Below are positions 7,430-9,611 of a DNA stretch of 9,611 bases, piece after piece. The DNA lies in assembly GCA_964507445.1 (NCBI GenBank), contig CAZDQF010000034.1:1-9611 (forward strand), read 5' to 3'. The stretch's first letter is position 1. Each line of letters starts with the position of its first letter. The DNA comes from GCA-2683135 sp964507445 (lineage in GTDB: Bacteria > Planctomycetota > GCA-002687715). The translations under genes were made by a program, and so were the position numbers. The notes under the pieces are model-generated. The model ran no database searches. It was not told where the DNA came from and worked only from the letters and a program-made list of their open reading frames with translations.

Positions 7430-7457
7430 ATTATAGGGGAGCGGAGCGTTCGTTCAG
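7430..7457 (-). promoter_or_regulatory. Promoter of the DUF1553-DUF1501 operon, probably leaderless
   Basis: On the minus strand TATAAT occupies 7435-7430, a perfect housekeeping -10 box in very GC-rich DNA. Sixteen bases upstream is CTGAAC (7457-7452), a weak -35 sharing the TGA core with TTGACA. Seven bases separate the -10 from the ATG at 7422, so transcription would start at or next to that ATG with no 5' leader. This agrees with the lack of a Shine-Dalgarno sequence there. The -10 is convincing; the -35 and exact start site are inference. Confidence 0.55.
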
Positions 7458-7469
7458 GGCAGCGTGTTA

Positions 7470-7484
7470 CCGTCTATCTGACGG
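7470..7484. repeat. Short inverted repeat upstream of the sigma-factor gene
   Basis: CCGTC (7470-7474) and GACGG (7480-7484) form a perfect 5-base inverted repeat around TATCT. It ends where the purine-rich ribosome binding site of the sigma-factor gene begins (GAAAGGG, 7484-7490), nine bases before the GTG at 7500. It could be a small hairpin affecting translation or an operator, but at this size chance is a serious alternative. Confidence 0.25.
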
Positions 7485-7499
7485 AAAGGGCCGCAACAC

Positions 7500-8207
7500 G
7501 TGCAAGACAGGGCTGATGAAGAGCGCCAGGATGAGACCTGCTGGACGGTCATTCGTGGCGCCGCGGCAGGGGACACCACCGCTCGCAGCCGTTTTGCCGA
7601 GACCTACCTGACCGTCGTGCGCGCTTATCTGGGGAGCCGCTGGCGCCGCCACGTGGCGGCGGAGCGCCTCGAGGACGCGGTCCAGGACGTGTTCCTCGAC
7701 TGCTTCAAGCACGGGGGTGCCCTGGGGCGCCTGGACCAGACACGGCGCATCCCCTTCCGGACGTTCCTGTATGGAGTGGTGCGCAACGTGGCGCTCCGCT
7801 ACGAAGAGCGTGGAGCGAAGCAGCGTGAGCGGCAGCCACCCAGTGAGTTCCAGGCCGAGGCTGTGCCCGCGGACGATCAACGGCTGTCCGCGTCGTTCGA
7901 CCGCGCCTGGGCCCGCGCCATGATCGCGCGGGCCGCGGCCCGTCAGCGGCAGCAGGCGGCCGAGTTGGGGGAGGAGGCTCAGCGACGGGTGGAGCTGCTC
8001 CGGCTCCGGTTCACCGATGGCCTCCCGATCAGGGAGATCGCCGCCATGTGGAGCGAGGACCCGGCGCGGGTTCATCGCGAGTACGCGAAGGCGCGGGAGG
8101 AGTTCAAGGGCGCGTTGCGGGACGAGGTGGCGTTTCACGATCCGGGTGTTCCTGCGGCGGTAGAGCAGGAAGTCGTGAAGCTGCTGGAGCTGCTCCAGGG
8201 TGAGTGA
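7500..8207 (+). CDS. ECF-type RNA polymerase sigma factor, planctomycete kinase-linked type
   Basis: The 235-residue product is a two-domain sigma-70 family factor that would direct RNA polymerase to specific promoters. Region 2 spans about 30-103: LEDAVQDVFLDCFK (57-70) is the core-binding region 2.2, and FRTFLYGVVRNVALRYEER (86-104) covers the -10 recognition segment. Region 4 spans about 160-205 and contains the helix-turn-helix IREIAAMWSEDPARVHREYA, used for -35 recognition. There is no region 1 or 3, as in ECF factors. The linker between domains is long (about 105-158, Ala/Gln/Arg rich), and a tail of about 30 residues follows region 4, making it longer than many ECF factors. The start is GTG at 7500, with GAAAGGG nine bases upstream. 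No anti-sigma gene is adjacent; a membrane Ser/Thr kinase gene begins 12 bases downstream, so the pair is probably one operon. The assignment to the kinase-associated ECF groups of planctomycetes rests on context and pattern. Target promoters are unknown. Confidence 0.92.
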   Translation: MQDRADEERQDETCWTVIRGAAAGDTTARSRFAETYLTVVRAYLGSRWRRHVAAERLEDAVQDVFLDCFKHGGALGRLDQTRRIPFRTFLYGVVRNVALRYEERGAKQRERQPPSEFQAEAVPADDQRLSASFDRAWARAMIARAAARQRQQAAELGEEAQRRVELLRLRFTDGLPIREIAAMWSEDPARVHREYAKAREEFKGALRDEVAFHDPGVPAAVEQEVVKLLELLQGE

Positions 8208-8219
8208 GGACGGGGCCAC

Positions 8220-9611
8220 ATGAGCGACACGACCGGCGACGACGGAGTCCCGCCCCCGGATCGGACGGAGGGCCTTTGGGACGACGCCATGGCGGAGGCG
8301 TTCGACGCAGACATGGACGACTCCCAGACCCGCGCCGATGAGCCCCCGAGCGTCCTGGTCCGCTTGCAGGCTCGACTGGGGGAGGCGCCGGAGTGCGTGC
8401 ACTTGCCTGACGAGCTGCTGGACGAAGAGGGGACCATGGTGATCAACGCCCAGTCCCGGGAAGTCGGCCAGTCCGGGCGCCGCGTGGGGCGTTACATGGT
8501 CTTCGGTGAGCTGGCCCGCGGCGGCATGGGGGTGGTCCTTCACGGTCGTGACGTGGACCTCGGCCGAGACGTGGCCATCAAGGTGCTGCGAGAGGAGTAC
8601 GCCGATCAATCCGCGATGATCCAGAGGTTCATCGAGGAGGCCCAGGTGGCGGGGCAGCTCCAGCATCCAGGGGTGATCCCCGTGTACGAGATCGGCCTCG
8701 ATGCCTCGCGCCGCCCGTTCTTCAGCATGAAGCTGGTGCGTGGCCGGACTCTCTCCGCATTGTTGCGCGAACGGCCGGGGCTGACGTCCGATCTGCCGCG
8801 GTTGCTCTCCGTCTTCGAGCAGGTCTCTCAGACTCTCGCATACGCCCACGCCCGTCGCGTGGTCCATCGCGACGTGAAGCCGTCCAACGTCATGGTCGGG
8901 GCGTTCGGCGAGGTCCAGGTCATGGACTGGGGCATGGCCAAGGTGCTGACCCGCGGGGGCGTGGACGACGAGGGACCGGAAGAGGACCCCCTCACGCGGA
9001 TCGAGACGGTGAGGAGTGACGGCCGGGGCTCCCAGTCCATTGCCGGGTCCGTGCTCGGGACACCCTCCTACATGCCGCCGGAACAGGCCCGAGGACACGT
9101 GGCGGTCGTGGATGAGCGGGCGGACGTGTTCGCCCTTGGGGGGATCCTCTGCGAGATCCTCACCGGGGAACCGCCGTACACCAGGCACGCGGGGTCGTCC
9201 GCCATGGAGCAGGCTCAGTCTGCGAGCCTGGAGCCGGTCCTGGATCGTCTGGACGCGGCGGAAACGGACCCGGACCTCGTGCGCCTGGCGCGGTGGTGCC
9301 TTCAGCCGGACCTGCGGGACCGTCCCCGAGACGCGGCGGCGGTGGCCCGGGAGATGGCCGGATACCTGGAGAGCACCGAACGTCGCGTGGAGGAGGCCCG
9401 CGTGGAGGCGAGGGCTGCGAGCGTCCGGGTCCTGGCCGAACGCAAGGCTCGTCGCCTGACGGTCGCCCTCGCGGCCTCCGCGGTGGTGGTGGTGATCCTG
9501 GTGGGCGGCGTCCTGTGGTGGAACGATGCGCGCCGTTCCGACGAACGGGCGCGCAACGACCGCCAGGTGGGGGCCGCCATCCGGGACGCGGACGGCCACA
9601 TGGCGGCGCGT
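8220..9611 (+). CDS. Membrane-anchored Ser/Thr protein kinase (partial, cut by right edge)
   Basis: The first 464 residues of a Hanks-type kinase are present and the frame is still open at the edge. Residues 1-88 form an acidic, probably disordered extension. The kinase domain covers about 90-385: glycine loop GELARGGMGVV (96-106), ATP-binding K121 in VAIK, helix-C glutamate E140, catalytic loop HRDVKPSN (216-223, with D218, K220, N223), DWG (236-238) in place of DFG, PPE (286-288) in place of APE, and conserved D302 and R368. All catalytic residues are intact, so it should be active. The activation segment is long and acidic (about 239-285). A charged, probably coiled-coil stretch (about 382-411) leads to one membrane helix (about 413-434); the part beyond would be outside the membrane, likely a sensor or repeat domain, but is cut off. 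The ATG at 8220 is preceded by GAGGA (8206-8210) overlapping the sigma-factor stop. The likely role is phosphorylation linked to control of the adjacent sigma factor (inference). Confidence 0.95.
   Translation, partial: MSDTTGDDGVPPPDRTEGLWDDAMAEAFDADMDDSQTRADEPPSVLVRLQARLGEAPECVHLPDELLDEEGTMVINAQSREVGQSGRRVGRYMVFGELARGGMGVVLHGRDVDLGRDVAIKVLREEYADQSAMIQRFIEEAQVAGQLQHPGVIPVYEIGLDASRRPFFSMKLVRGRTLSALLRERPGLTSDLPRLLSVFEQVSQTLAYAHARRVVHRDVKPSNVMVGAFGEVQVMDWGMAKVLTRGGVDDEGPEEDPLTRIETVRSDGRGSQSIAGSVLGTPSYMPPEQARGHVAVVDERADVFALGGILCEILTGEPPYTRHAGSSAMEQAQSASLEPVLDRLDAAETDPDLVRLARWCLQPDLRDRPRDAAAVAREMAGYLESTERRVEEARVEARAASVRVLAERKARRLTVALAASAVVVVILVGGVLWWNDARRSDERARNDRQVGAAIRDADGHMAAR

Noticed and set aside
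7447..7455. GAACGAACG (minus strand) as an ECF-type -35 element, implying control of the DUF1553 operon by the neighbouring sigma factor
   Set aside because: The paired -10 is a perfect housekeeping TATAAT and the binding motif of this sigma group is not known to me, so an ECF-dependent promoter cannot be supported.
7467..9599. A 710-codon minus-strand open frame antisense to the sigma factor and kinase genes
   Set aside because: The opposite strand encodes two recognisable protein families with intact motifs; this frame is Arg/His/Pro/Leu-rich without domains and spans both genes and their spacer.

Overview
The window looks like chromosomal DNA from a high-GC member of the Planctomycetota. 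The strongest markers are a paired PSCyt1/DUF1549/DUF1553 cytochrome-like protein and Tat-exported DUF1501 protein, and an ECF-type sigma factor whose gene is followed 12 bases later by a membrane-anchored Ser/Thr protein kinase with a DWG (not DFG) motif. Both pairings are typical of planctomycetes. No mobile element, CRISPR array, rRNA or tRNA gene was seen.

Layout. Bases 1-77 hold the 3' end of a plus-strand gene that cannot be identified. Bases 78-206 are a convergent spacer with two tandem hairpins, probably a bidirectional termination zone. From 207 to about 7430 there is a minus-strand block. Read in its direction of transcription, it holds the DUF1553 cytochrome-like protein (7422-3952), the DUF1501 protein (3955-2525, overlapping the previous gene by ATGA), a class I [4Fe-4S] fumarate hydratase (2472-844), and a small secreted protein (704-207). 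A 77-base divergent spacer (7423-7499) carries a perfect TATAAT for the minus-strand block. The plus-strand sigma factor gene (7500-8207) and the kinase gene (8220 to the right edge, incomplete) follow.

How the genes may work together. The DUF1553 and DUF1501 genes are almost certainly co-transcribed and translationally coupled. Their products are both predicted to be exported, and their biochemical role is not established. Fumarase is a cytoplasmic TCA-cycle enzyme, and its position after this pair may be only positional. The sigma factor has no anti-sigma gene beside it. The kinase is the obvious candidate for controlling it, as in other sigma/kinase modules, but that is inference from gene order.

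Nothing here is clearly an undescribed system. The items most worth follow-up are the sigma/kinase module, the leaderless-type promoter of the DUF1553 gene, and the compound hairpin region at the left end.
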